Positions 44,571-56,551 are shown, numbered from the stretch's first letter. The stretch is DNA of 64,000 nucleotides from Simmondsia chinensis (GCA_018398585.1 JAGTTD010000018.1:2859501-2923500), one strand, 5' to 3'. Numbers and translations: made by a program. Notes: generated from the sequence alone by a model not told the origin.

Positions 44571-44738
44571 ATTTTGGTTACGAGGAACCGGATTGCCCCA
44601 GCCAACTCTGGCCCATGAGAAGGCCCACGATCCCCATGAACAGATAAATCATGAGTATATCCTTAACGAAAATCGAACTCCTAACCTCTGTGCAACGTTA
44701 CCAACTGAAACACCATCCCGATGGACATCTAATCATTA
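44571..44738 (-). mobile_element. tRNA-derived SINE, copy 2
   Basis: 168 bp with an exact 11-bp TSD TTGGATTCAAA at 44560-44570 and 44739-44749. On the minus strand GTTTCAGTTGGTAACG fits a Pol III A box and GGAGTTCGATTTTCG a B box. The body ends GGCAATCCGGTTCCTCGTAA. Confidence 0.78.
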
Positions 44739-44804
44739 TTGGATTCAAAGCTGATATTAAAAAGATATCTAATCATTATTGGAACCTGCTATTGAAAATA
44801 CAAG

Positions 44805-45650
44805 GAGTCGGTTCCGAAAATAATGCTAAAAAATAAAAAAAATAATGCCAAAAAAAAAAAATTCCAAATCTACTGTTGAACCGTGTTTACAAAATGCGGT
44901 TATACTAAACCGTGTCAAAGAAACACGTTTCTACTCGAAGAAAACCGCATTGAATTTTTATAAATAAACCGCATCATCAAGACGCGGATCTACTTGAGTA
45001 AAAATGCATCTTTACAATGCGGGTTATTATGACATAAACCGCGTCCCACGAACGCGGTTTATGGGCATCCCCCCCCCCCCCCCCCATCTCGGCTCTTATC
45101 GTCTCTCCGCTTCCTTCTCGTTAACTCACCGCCAATCACGTCGTCTGCTGTCACCCTTCTTCTGCTTTATACACCGGAGATTTTTAAATATCATTGTCGT
45201 AGCTATTTGACCACTACTGAATTAATAGCCTTTTATTGATAACTTTTTCTGATTTTTTGCCACCTACACTTATGATGTTGGAGCTTTATTGAGAGGAACA
45301 TGGGATCAACGTGACGATCATCATGAATTGCGGCATAATGGCGACTATAAGTGATAAAAACTTTCACTGCTGATAAACCGTATTAATAAAATGCAGTTCA
45401 CAGTAGTAAACTGCGTCTAGTAAACGCTGTTCACATTAAAACCGCGTTGACTAGACGCGGTTTACTTCTTCGCGAACCGCATTTTATTAATGCGGTTTAT
45501 TCTGCTGTGAACCATGTTATCCAAATGTGATTTTTTTCTATTTCAAACGCTTCATGTTGATGCGGTTTAGTATAACCGCATTTTGTAAACGCTGTTCAGT
45601 AGTAGATTTGGAATTATTTTTTTTTTGGCATTATTTTTCAGCATTATTTT
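44805..45650 (+). mobile_element. Mutator-like palindrome-rich element, copy B
   Basis: This copy is inverted relative to copy A. The left TIR starts GAGTCGGTTCCGAAAATAAT; the right TIR keeps TAGATTTGGAATT and GCATTATTTTTCAG but has lost its outer end, so no TSD is seen. Palindromes of AAACCGC/GCGGTTT type lie at 44880-45060 and 45370-45600. The plus-strand fragment at 45259-45354 reads TYDVGALLRGTWDQRDDHH and ELRHNGDYK then stop, parallel to copy A. A C-run lies at 45069-45085. Confidence 0.75.
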
Positions 45651-46460
45651 TCAGGATAAATATAGAAAAAAATAATAAAATTTTGAAAATGGACACGTCA
45701 TTGCAAATATACACTCGCCCAGAAAATCTGAAGTCTTGTAGTTTTTTATTCAAAGTCCACTACCAACTACAAATATTTAATTACTAATTGTATATATTTA
45801 ATTACTAATTGTATAATTATTTAATACTATGAAGACTATCATATCATTTAAATATAATTAAGTTAATTTTGGCTATATATATATATACATATATAGTGGT
45901 TTTCTTATGAGAGGATGAGAGCGTAAAAGGAACGAATTATGTCCCTTTATTATAACGGATGACCAAAATTTGTTGGACATTGAAAAATTATAATTTACGG
46001 CGAACATTTGTTGAATATTGAAAAAAATAATTTTCCTCCCTTATCCCTTCTTTCTTTTCACCCCATGAAAAGGTATGGACTGTAAATTGTTATTTTTTTT
46101 AAATGTTGAACAAATCTTAGTCGTCTATTACAACAGAAGGCTAGGATTTGCCCCTCTCACGCTCTTACCCTCTCATAATAATGCCACCATATATATATAT
46201 ATTAATATTAAGTTTATTGCTTAGAAACTTTTTGTTGAAATATGTAATTCATGTGTTTAATCAAATAGAGGAGTTATTATCATTGGACAATAATCGTTAA
46301 CATGACAAGTTTAGAATTAAGTTAATATAATTTAAATTATAACTACAGTATAAAGAATAAATTAACTTGATGAACAAATTATTGTAACTCGTGTGATATA
46401 TAACTCTTCTTTATTGGCCCAACACCCTTGTATCTGAAAATGTTTTAAGCCAACCTTGTT
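45651..46460. other. AT-rich spacer
   Basis: 45890-46190 contains an imperfect inverted pair around AATTTACGGCGAACATTTGTTG and GTAAATTGTTATTTTT, probably another MITE. No gene. Confidence 0.45.
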
Positions 46461-47177
46461 AAGGATGGTAATAAGGCGGGGCGGGTACAAGTACCAGTAC
46501 AGGGGTGCCTCGTTCATACTCATATTTGTTACCCAAATTCATACCCATACCCATGCGTATGTAATATACCGACCCTGACGGGTAGAAACCTATAAACATA
46601 CCCGACCTGTTACCTGTGAGTTTCTAACGGGTACCCATTACCTGCCCCGTATTCGCTCTAGTGTTGGATACCAAATAATTATCTATACCGTCCCATATCA
46701 AGTATTTAATATTTATATTTTAGAATTTAATTATAATTTTCGCTTATATTTGACACAAAATTAAGTAACTAAATCAAATATATATTTTTCTTATTTTTAA
46801 ATAAATAAAATACAAATTAGGGTGGTAAGCTATTGGTGTCGTATAGGGTATGATACGAGCCAAAATGGGTTTAGGGGTATTAATACAAACCCGACATTAG
46901 ACCCGATTACTAAATCGGGTCAATAGAGGATATTATGGTCATTTTAAGTTCATTACCTTTAATATAAATAAGGCCTTTAGTAGAGAGAGAACGTTATGTT
47001 GATGAGTGATTATGTATGTGTTTCTCTCTCACTCAAACCTCGTCTATATACCCCTCTTTCCGTTCTTTATGTAATTACTCGAATATGTCTATCATACATA
47101 CATACAAATATACAACAGGGCAGCCATTCACTGGCCCATAGCTTCAATTATAGCTTGTGCGAGTATTAGATTCCATT

Positions 47178-47310
47178 ACAACAACAACAACAACAGTCCC
47201 AGTGCCTCGCGGCTCCCACAAAAAGCAGGGTCTGGGAGGGGTGGATGTACGCAGCCTTACCCCTTCCGAGTGGAAAGGAGACTGTTTCCGAGGACCCCCA
47301 ACCTGAAGTA
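47178..47310 (-). repeat. RTE LINE 3' end shared with SINEs (copy i)
   Basis: Minus strand: GGGGGTCCTCGGAAACAG, AAGGGGTAAGGCTGCGTACA, CCCTCCCAGACCC, GAGGCACTGGGACTG and (TTG)n. The same word order occurs in all SINE copies. Confidence 0.88.
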
Positions 47311-47506
47311 TTTGAGCGCCTGCAAATAAAACCATCAATTAATTACCAATGAATTTTGAGGAAAAAAAATGATCATAGAATAAACTAGCCTAAGCGCCCC
47401 ACTTTGAGGTTATGACTGCCTAGGAATCTTAAACTACAAGTCACTCTCCGCACTAATCTACTCTGCCACATCCGTTACCCTTATGCTAGCCCTCCATAGT
47501 GCCCTA

Positions 47507-47758
47507 TCAGAGGCCATCTCCTCTCTTAGGCCTGCCCCTCCCTCTTCTGCCTAGCGTCGTGTGAAGCTGTTCACACCTCCTGACTGGGGCTGTAGTCGGT
47601 CTCCTGCTAACATGTCCAAACCATCTTAGGCGGTGCTCCCTCAATTTATCTTCGATCGAGGCTACACCCAATTTACCTCGTATTACATTGTTCCTAATCC
47701 TATCCTTCCTTGTGTGTCCACACATCCAGCACAGCATCCTCATCTCTGCCACCTTCAT
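47507..47758 (-). pseudogene. LINE RT C-terminal segment
   Basis: The sequence has [34 protein letters not shown] and RRGRGRPKR, the typical end of plant RTE polyproteins. Confidence 0.82.
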
Positions 47759-47773
47759 CCTCTGTGTTTGATT

Positions 47774-48634
47774 TTATTTCATTGGTCGACACTTTGTCCC
47801 ATATAGCATAGCCGGTCTTACTATTGTCCTATAGTGTTTTCCCTTTAGCTTTAGCGGGAACTTTCTATCACACAGCACCCCGAATGCCATCCTCCACTTC
47901 TGCCAGCCTACTTTAATCCTGTTAATGACATCCTCATCCACTTCACCATTCTGGTATATCATGGATCCCAAGTATTTGAAACTCTCCTTACTCGGTATGG
48001 TTTCCGATTCGATCTTGACCTCCTCTGTACTAGTCGTGGTGGAATGATCGAATTTGAATTCCAAGTACTCGGTCTTAGATCTGCTAATCCTTAAACCCCT
48101 CGTTTCTAAAGCACCTCTCCACAATTCCAACTTCTCATTTATGTCCGCTCGGGATTCCCCTACCAGGACTATGTCATCTGCAAAAAGCATACTCCAAGGT
48201 ACCTCCCCTTGGATGTGTCTAGTGAGCTCATCCATCACTAGAATGAATAGGAAGGGACTCAAGGCAGAGCCCTGGTGCAACCCAACTGTAATAGAGAAAG
48301 TGTATGCCTCCCCTTTCCCTGTGCGCACATTAGTATGTGCCTCTTTATACATGTCCCTAATGGCCCAAATATAAGGCATTGGGATGCCTCTCCTACCCAA
48401 CACCCTCCACAGTACCTCTCTTGGCACTCTATCATATGCCTTCTCCAAATTAATGAAGATCATGTGGAGATCCTTTTGTCTCTCCCTATACTGCTCTATC
48501 GTTCTCCTTAAGAGGTGGATGACTTCCATTGTTGATCTCCCAGGTATGAACCCGAACTGATTTTCGGTCACTTCCGTCTGTTGTCGTAGTCTCCTTTCTA
48601 TGGCTCGCTCCCACAGCTTGAGAGTGTGACTCAT
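47774..48634 (-). pseudogene. LINE reverse transcriptase
   Basis: RT motifs: [54 protein letters not shown] and the catalytic [13 protein letters not shown]. It is open for 286 codons; the upstream part of the RT (48650-49050) is readable only in fragments with stops. Confidence 0.88.
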
Positions 48635-49050
48635 TAGTTTGATCCCCCGGTAATTGGCGCAGCTTTGGATGTCGCCCTTGTTCTTGTAGATTGGGACCAG
48701 TGTGCTCCTCCGCTATTCGTCTGGCATCTTATTCCCAATAAGGATTTGGTTAAAGAATTTTATCAGCCAGCTAATGCCCCTCTGTCCGAGGCATTTCCAT
48801 GCCTCAATGGGTATCCCATCAGGACCAACTGCTCTTCCCCTGCCCATATGTTTTAGGGCTTCCTTGATCTCCTTTGTAGTAATTCGCTTATAATAGCATT
48901 CGTTCTGATCCTCCCCCGATGTCTAGAGATCCCCTAGAGCTATCTCTGCGTTTTCCTGGTTGTTGAACAAATCGTGGAAGTAGGCTTTCCACCTAACTCT
49001 AATTAGATGCCCTTCCACTAGCACCTATCCATCTTCACCTTTTATGCATT

Positions 49051-49690
49051 TCACTTGCTCCAAGTCCCTCGTCCTCCTCTCTCTTGCTCTGGCAATCTTG
49101 TATATATCCCTGGCTCCCTCCTTGGTATCCAGCCTCTTGTAAAACTCCTCGTATGCTCTTGATTTTGCCTCACTAACTGCTTTCTTTGCTTCCTTCCTAG
49201 CTTGCTAATATTGCCGTCTCTTTTCCTCTTCTCTACTACGCTCCCACTCCTTAAACAAGTCTCATTTCGCATTAATCCTCTGTTGGACTTCCTCGCCCCA
49301 CCACCAGAACTCTCTATTGATAATTGCCCCACTTTTTGACTCTCCCAGAACTTCGCATGCCATTCCCCTAATCTTTTGGACCATTTCGTTCCACATTTGA
49401 TTTGTATCTCCCTCCCCATCCCAATCAAGCTCTAAATCCGCTCTTTCCTTGTAAGCTCTATAGTTTTCTCTCTTCAAATCCCTCCATCGGGTATGTTTCT
49501 GAACGGATTTCCTGCTTCTTTTGACCCTCTTCTTGACCTTTACATCCGCGCACACCACCCGATGTTGTTTAGACAGGTCCTCTCCTCGGATGACCTTGCA
49601 GTTCCTGCATTCTCTTTGTGCCCTTTTCCTCAATAGTATGTAATCAATCTGAATCCTCGCCCCTCCGCTTTGATACGTGATGAGATGCTC
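49051..49690 (-). pseudogene. LINE endonuclease-RT linker
   Basis: Minus-strand fragments read GGARIQIDYILLRKR, then RECRNCKVIRGE...QHRVVC, where the end of the endonuclease domain is followed by a basic linker. A frame change lies between 49428 and 49262. Confidence 0.75.
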
Positions 49691-49746
49691 GTCACGCTTT
49701 TTGAAGAAGGTGTTGGCAATTGTTAGCTCATAGGTGACCGCAAAGT

Positions 49747-50151
49747 CTAGAAGGGATTTCCGCTCTGCATTCCTAGTTCCAAATCCAAATCCCCCGCGTA
49801 TCCATCCTCTGTCGCGCTAACATGCCCATTGAAATCCCTGCCAATCACCACTTGTTTGGCTTGTGGTATGATTTGCATCATTTTGTCTAAGTCCTCCCAA
49901 AATGTAGTCTTCTCATTCTCTGGTAGTCCAGTCTGTGGTGCATAGGCACTGATGACGTTCAATACCTCCCCATCTAGTATCATCTTGATGCCTATGATCA
50001 TATCCCCAGTCCTTGACACTTCGACTACTTTATTCCTAAGACTGTTATCGACGATAATGCCAACTCCATTCCTCTCTCTGGTTTTTCCCGAATACCACAA
50101 TTTATATCCTTGCACATCCCTTGCCTTCGTAACACTACACAATGAAAGCAA
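49747..50151 (-). pseudogene. LINE APE-type endonuclease, truncated
   Basis: YKLWYSGKTRERNGVGIIVD, VLNVISAYAPQTG and VVIGRDFNGHVS are APE-type endonuclease motifs. The catalytic N-terminal motifs are missing because the insertion is 5'-truncated. Confidence 0.83.
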
Positions 50152-50154
50152 ATG

Positions 50155-50600
50155 AAGGAGAAAGGAGTAGAAATCAGACCTGGGGCCGACCGATTTTGGC
50201 TTAACTTGGTCGGTCGGCTGCGATTTTGTCGTTGGGTGGTGGTGGTTGGTGGTTACCCAAGGTTGGGTGGAGGTGTGGTGGGGATATGGAGAGGGGGGCT
50301 GGTCTTAGTGTTGGTGGGTGGGCGTGGTGGTGGTCAGGGTGTACGGTTGTGGTGATGGGTCCGCCTGCGAGGAGGTGGGCTTGGGTCGGGTCCCAGTGGG
50401 TCAGGGAGAGGAGGTGAAATCGAGGAGGTTGGTGTCCGCTGGTGGCTTTCAGAGTGGTTGGGGGACGAGGTGGGTGGAGGTAGGGGGTGTTGGGTGGCTG
50501 GGGGAGCCTATTCGGGCCTACTGCTGGCCAGTTTGGGTCCGGTCGGGTCGCTGTTTTGGCTCGGTAGCTAAATTCGATCTAAGGTGGTATCAGGGTGAGT
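50155..50600. other. G-rich stretch of unknown origin
   Basis: Strongly G/T-rich on the plus strand (GGTGGTGG, GGGTGGGTGG words). Open frames here reflect composition and have no motif. It adjoins the truncated LINE 5' end. Confidence 0.5.
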
Positions 50601-50775
50601 GAGGAGCGAGGCAGGGCGGATAACAACATTACACCCGTACCTACCCATATACCCGTGACGGGTATTGAAATTTCTATCCGACCTGTATCCGTTAGCTTCC
50701 TCACTTTTATGTATACCCGCGAAATGGGGCAGATACTTGAGTGTAAAATATTTTACCCGCTTTATTGTTATCCCT

Positions 50776-52960
50776 AATTCTTACGATCCTAAGTTTGCGG
50801 CATCTTTTCCACGTCAGCTTACCAATTAAAAAAGGAAAAAAAAAAGGAAAAATGTTACCTTTCATTGACGTTTAATGTTTTCACGTCAGGGAGTGTGACG
50901 TCATACCATACGTCTCAAAAGATTTTCTATTTTCTCTTTTTTAGCCTATTATATATTTAATTTGTGATATTTAATTTTTACTGTAAGTTAGATATTAATA
51001 TCCTGAGTTTAGTATATTAATTTTTTAATAAGTTATTTATATCAAAAATTTATATACTTTATCAATTATATCAATTTAGTCTCTCTATAATTCAAAATGT
51101 GTCAATTTGATCTTAGAGAAAAAACTACGTTAAATTTTTAATAGTTCAGCCATAAATTATGTTAAATTGAGTAAATGGATAAATTTATAATAAATTACTT
51201 GCATCTAATATAATTTTACCATTCAAAATTATGTCATTAGTATAACTTAAATTTGACCAAATGACAACTAAATTGAGACTAAATTGACACAGTTAAAAGT
51301 ACAGGGATAAAATTGATATAATGGACAAAGTACAAGGATATATAAAATAATCCAAACCGCGATATGAAAGGTTGTAAATTAGGCTTTGCTTTCATTCTTT
51401 CATATTCTTATTTGGACTATTTTATAAAATACATAATTTTTTGGACTAAAAAATTAGTTTACAAAGTTTATCAACTAAAAAATTAATACATAAAATCTTA
51501 CGGTACTAACATATAATTTACCATAAATTTTATGATAAACACATATTAAAGTATAAGAAAATATTTTAATATTATTTTCATGGTTTAAAAAGTTTTTGTT
51601 TTTTAGTCAACAACTATATTTATTAGGTAATCCATCTCTTATATATAAAAGTTTTATCACCCACTACCTGAAAGTTTAAGAATCTTATTAATTATGTATC
51701 TTTGCTCAATGTCGATAGATTTTTTATCCCGTGTGATGCATAGAGGTTTTTGTATTAAAATTTTATTTTATATGTTATAACATTGCAATTATACTAAGTC
51801 TCCCTTTTTTTCTTTTTTTTCTTTTTATCAATCGTATTTACTCTTTAAGTTTTATATTATATCATGAGTATTCATTATTTTCTCCTTTCTTCTTTTTCTA
51901 TTATTTTACACGCAGGCTTTAAAATTGTATGATTTGAGGTTTGAGGATTTTTGAATGAGTGAGAGACTCGGTAATAATATATAGAAAAAGATATGAATAT
52001 TCATCATTTTCTCATTTTTTTCCTTTTCTATTATTTTATGTGTGGGGCTTTAGAATTACACGATTTGAGGTTTGAGGGCTTTTGAGGAAGTGAGAGACTT
52101 AAAAATAATATATAAAAGATTTGCTCAAAGTCGATAGATTTTTAGTAGAAATTAATAATGCAGAAAATAATTATAATAATATAGGTGTATTTTATCATAA
52201 TATATAATTTTTTGTTATAAAATATTAAGATGACACATTATTGTGCTAATATGGTCATGATTCAACGAACCCTTTCAATAATCCGTTAGATTTTTATTGA
52301 AAATATTAATATAAGTCATATATATTATTACAAACATTTACCATATTAATATTTTGCAATACAATTTCATTAGATTTTTGACAAAAAAAAATCATATTCT
52401 GATGTAAGGTACTCACGTGATAAAATTTTAATGCATAAAAATATCTTATTATATATATTAAAATGTACGTAATTAAATAATAAAGGGAAAATAGGAAAGG
52501 TATCCTGATGTTTTAGATTTATTACCCAAGTACCTTTACATTTTAATATGCACAATGAGGTACCTAAAGTTTAAATATTTTATTATATATATACCCTATA
52601 TTAAAAATTAATAAATTTTGTAAGAATACGACGAACTTTTTATAAAAATAGTGATGTAATACATAAATTACGATAATACATGTAAGTCATGCCATGGTTT
52701 TTATTACAAATTTAGTGAATTGTCATAAAATATTCTTCAAATATTGATATAAACTATTTAAATTTTGTCCAAATGATGGGTCATATTAGTATTTTTTTGG
52801 CTAAAAGTCTAAAGATTCTAATAAAAATACTAATATATTATTAGAATCATGCTCAAAGTTAGCATTTTCTAATAAAAATTCATCAAATTTCGGCAAAAGA
52901 GTATTTAATTGATAAAATTTTAAATTTCAGGGCACCTAAGTGATAAAATATTTTTAGTGT
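50776..52960. other. AT-rich spacer with diverged repeats
   Basis: A MITE of the 'gtgtcaatttagtcc' family lies at about 51060-51342, and 'cacttaggtacc' family copies fill much of 51640-52960. A local duplication of about 130-160 bp (TTTTCTATTATTTTA...GAGAGACT) occurs at 51880-51990 and 52010-52110. No gene. Confidence 0.5.
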
Positions 52961-52974
52961 CTTACTAAAACTAC

Positions 52975-53665
52975 CTTCATTTTAGGTGTAGTTTCAGAAA
53001 ATCACCTAATTTTTTTTAATTTTTTAAAGTCATATCTAAACTTTTCAAAAAAAAATTCAATGTCATATCTAATGTTGACATTATTAATTTTTCCCAAAAG
53101 CCACATTTTGGGGTATAAATGCATGAAAATACCAAGTTTAACCTAATTTATTTAAATTACAATAAGTAATGTATTTTATAAATGATAACTCATCTTTTAT
53201 CTTTGAATTTGTAAAATTGTTAAGGGTTTGACGCACTATTATAATCTTTTACCACTAAAAAAATTTAGAAGTATTTTTTATTTACAAAATTGTTTATAGT
53301 TCATTAAAGAATCTCGATTACTATACAAAAAATTTCTAAAAATTGAAGGAAAAAAATGATAGAAATTAAAAAAAAAAAAAAAGAGTTGAAAAATAATTAA
53401 AAATTTTAATATTAGATATGAGTCATTGGAGAACTCCAATTATTTCAAACAAAATAATCAATTATTTTTAATTCATTAAAAACAAAAAAGTTCTATAAGA
53501 TAGTTTGATAATTTTTTATTTATTTTCACGAAAAGTTAATTATATCAGCATTAGAAGTGACATTAAAAATTTTTTTAAAAATTTAGGTGTGAGTTTGAAA
53601 AATTAGAAAAGTTATATAATTTTTTTAAAATTACACCTAAAATATGTAAGTGATTTTTAGTTAAA
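52975..53665. repeat. Long-TIR MITE
   Basis: TTTTAGGTGTAGTTTCAGAA and AGTCATATCTAAACTTTT on the left match, inverted, TTTTTTAAAATTACACCTAA and AGTGACATTAAAAATTT on the right. No ORF. Confidence 0.6.
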
Positions 53666-53939
53666 AAAAAATCTCAAATATTTAAATATTAAGGTATTAT
53701 ATTTTATATATTAATACGTTAGAGTATCTGAGTTATAATTTTTTATTTCAATAATAAATGATCAAATACCATAAATTCTCTATTTATTATTATTGGGTTT
53801 GTCAGGACACTTTTTAATGTATATTAATTGTATTATATTTGTAATTTTGAAATTGTTTAGCTTTCATTTTGTTGGCCAATGCAAGGATACGGGATATTTT
53901 TCTATCAATAATATATTAATTAATATACTTTAATATGTA

Positions 53940-54480
53940 CTTATTCATTATTATTTTATTTTATGATTATTTATATTTTAGTACCCTAATATTTTTAAAA
54001 ATAATAAAAAGGATCATGTCTTTTTAAATTATTAAAAATGCTTCTAAGTTTTTATCGTATTAATAAAAAGGCATATCTTCACGTGATGATACCATTTTTA
54101 ATCGGCAAAGCTCACATGAAAGGTGCATTTTTATTAATGTTACAATAAAATAACAAAACTACCCTTTAATAACTATATTTTGAAAAAAATTAAGCGAAAA
54201 TAGATAACTTCAACGTAATATAAAATCTCGAATTTCGTACTTATAAAGTAAGATAAAGAGTTTTGAACTTTACTTTATGTCATTTTATTGTAGCAGTAAT
54301 AAAAAAGCAGTTGTCACGTCAGCTCTGTCGATGAACAAGGAAGTCATCACGCTTGAGAGGGGGCCTTTTTATTAATACGATAAAAATTTAGAGGCATTTT
54401 TAATAATTTAAAAAAATTATGATCTTTTTTATTATTTTTAAAAATATCAGAATATTTTAATGTGAATAAATAACCCTTTT
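53940..54480. repeat. Long-TIR MITE upstream of the pseudokinase gene
   Basis: Arms of about 120 bp are near-perfect inverted copies: CTAATATTTTTAAAAATAAT, GTTTTTATCGTATTAATAAA and AAGGC on the left return reversed at 54365-54480. It ends about 170 bp before the coding start. Confidence 0.75.
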
Positions 54481-54617
54481 TTAATTTATTTTTTTTCAAT
54501 AACTTTCTTCGCAGTTATAATTTTGGCCACCAAAAAAATATCAACCCACAGAGTCAGATTCATTTCCGCCATGATCTGCCAACCCATTGACCAATCCCCC
54601 CGTGAACCCTAAATTCC

Positions 54618-54619
<2 letters not shown>

Positions 54620-54648
<29 letters not shown>
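54620..54648 (+). repeat. (CT)n tract in 5' UTR
   Basis: About 14 CT units end two bases before the ATG of the pseudokinase gene; such pyrimidine tracts are common in plant 5' leaders. Confidence 0.85.
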
Positions 54649-54650
<2 letters not shown>

Positions 54651-54652
<2 letters not shown>

Positions 54653-56551
54653 GTGTTTCTCCTTCTTCAATCTCAAATCCCGTAAGGGCTCTCCTAAACC
54701 AAATTCAAATCCCCGTGATCATCGTCGTCATCATCCGAAGAAGATGTTATCGAGTTCATCCGACTCTCATTCGCCGAATTTCATTGCTAATTTGCCGGCC
54801 GAAGCATCAAGTTCTAGCGCAAATTACTACTATACATCGAAATCGTCGATTTCGAGTCGTACCTCTTTGTCGAGCTTGAAGGATTCCTTGTTGCCGGAGA
54901 ATCCTCACATTTATGATTTCTCTGAGATCCGATCAGCTGCTGGTAATTATACAGTTCAAAATATAAGTTATGTTTTGCCGTAACTGTTAGCTGATTGATT
55001 AGCTCGTAGCTATTAGTTGATTAGTAATGTGTTTGGTAAAATTAGCTAAATTGTTTAGCTTCTGAAAAGCTGTTTTTTAAAAGCTAAACGCTGTGAAAAA
55101 TGATAACAATTTTTTTACCAAACAGCTCTATTAGCTGTTTGACAAGTCAAAAAACTAAAAGATATGAGAAACGCTATGTAAAATTGCTTGCCAAATATAG
55201 CCATAATGGTTAGTTAGGGGTACCTTCTGCTCGGGCTGCTATGCCCCCATGTGTACATGGTTAAACGTTTACATGATTATTTTGCCTACTTCGATTACAT
55301 GTTTACGTGCTTACATACATACATGCTTCACATAATCTTATTGCCTTACATGCTTTGTATTCAGGTACTCATAATCTTATTGCACATGCTTACCTTACAC
55401 TTGCGCTTAAATTATGTTTATACTGAAAGTGAGGGCCATTAAATTCGAACTCGTAATCTTTTAGTCATCATAGTTCAGAAGAGTGGGCTTGATCATTTGA
55501 GTTGTATACGATTACATACTATCTTTGAATTAATTGATTGTTTCGTTAATTGAATTGTGTTGGATTGATTTTGTTCGTGTCAGGTAACTTCCTAATGAAG
55601 CCAATACACTCTTCTTCATCATCTACGGCGTGGAAATGCACCATCGACGGCAAGGAGACGGTTGCTGTACAGCGCAAGCTCCGGAGGCCGATTGACACGC
55701 CGGAGCTCCGGCAAAAGCTGGCGGTTATCTGCAAGAGTCACCATGCGAGCATCGCGAAGCTATACGGAGCTTGCGTTACCGGTAATTACATCTATCTTGT
55801 GTATGAGTATGTGGATGGAGCGAATTTGAGCGATTGTTTGAGGAATCGTAGAAACCCTAACTTTACGATTCTTTCGAATTGGATTTCTAGGGTTTCAATC
55901 GCCGCCGCCATGGCTGATGCGATCGATTACATGCATAATTGCAGTGGAATGAAATTAGGGTTAGGATTCATACACAATCACATCAAAAGCAGTTCAATCG
56001 TAGTTTCAGAGAATTCGTTAACCGCTAAACTCTTGCACTTCGGAACCGCGCAATTGTGCGGCGAAACCGCCGATGATGATGCTGATCAACAACGGGTGAT
56101 CGCCGGCGACATGAAATTCGCCGGAACGAGCGGTTACATGTCGCCGGAGTTTCAATTTTCCGGCGTCGCCACCGCGAAAGCCGACGTGTACGCCTTCGGC
56201 GTGGTGTTGCTCGAGCTTCTCTCCGGCGAGGAGCCGTTGAAGTTTGAGATCGACGAGGACAGAGGAGTTTTTAAGAGGATGTCGGTGGTGGAGGCTGCGC
56301 GTGAGGTAGTAAGCGCCAGCGGAGGGAGGTTGAGGCGGTGGGTGGATACACGGTTGAGGGATTCGTATCCCGTGGAGGTGGCGGCGCGTTTATTGCGCGT
56401 GGCAGTGGAGTGCGTGAAGGAGGATCCGGAAAAGAGGCCGGATATGGGTCGGGTTGCGGGGTGGATATCGAAGTTGTTTTTGGAGTCTAAAACTTGGGCC
56501 GATAATGTTGGGCTTCCTACTGATATAACTGTTTCATTGGGCCCCAGATGA
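54651..56551 (+). CDS. LysM-RLK-related cytoplasmic pseudokinase (At3g57120 type)
   Basis: Two exons, 54651-54942 and 55584-56551, join in phase at Gly98 and give 419 aa. The N-terminus is Ser-rich with RTSLSSLKDSLLPENPHIYD, then the kinase-like domain; there is no signal peptide, LysM or membrane segment. Kinase landmarks are degenerate: no glycine loop, VAVQ (Q127) for VAxK, HNHIK (228-232) for HRDLK, HFG (249-251) for DFG. The fold landmarks MSPEF (283-287) and DVYAFGVVLLELLSG, and the final Arg of RPDMGRVA, remain. It should bind partners but not transfer phosphate; a role next to LysM receptor signalling is inference. A MITE sits in the intron and another upstream. Confidence 0.88.
54976..55206. 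repeat. MITE in the pseudokinase intron
   Basis: It starts CCGTAACTGTTAGCTGATTG and ends TTGCTTGCCAAATATAGCC; related to 39991-40226 and 61398-61982. It fills over a third of the 641-bp intron. Confidence 0.6.

Larger units (their letters stand above)
47178..50140 (-). mobile_element. RTE-clade LINE, 5'-truncated and decayed
   Basis: About 3 kb on the minus strand: endonuclease (49747-50151), linker (49262-49690), reverse transcriptase (47774-48634), C-terminal WFGHV region (47507-47758), 3' UTR, and (TTG)5 tail at 47178-47195. The 5' end begins inside the endonuclease. Several frame changes and stops are present. The RT order, the WFGHVxRRP motif and the short tandem 3' tail fit plant RTE elements. 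Its last about 110 bp are the same sequence as the 3' body of the SINEs in this window. Confidence 0.88.
46461..50775. repeat. hAT-like repeat ends flanking the LINE
   Basis: The left AAGGATGGTAATAAGGCGGG and, inverted, the right AGGGATAACAATAAAGCGGG are related ends with ACCCGT/CCCATACC-rich inner sequence (46461-46680 and 50600-50775). They may be one element split by the LINE or two separate relatives; no matching TSD was found. Confidence 0.35.

Noticed and set aside
50152..50602. Gly/Val/Trp-rich proteins
   Set aside because: Overlapping frames of a G/T-rich repeat; no domain.
46461..50775. A single 4.3-kb autonomous hAT transposon
   Set aside because: No transposase is seen, the middle is an RTE LINE, and the flanks lack a matching 8-bp TSD; kept only as a low-confidence repeat.
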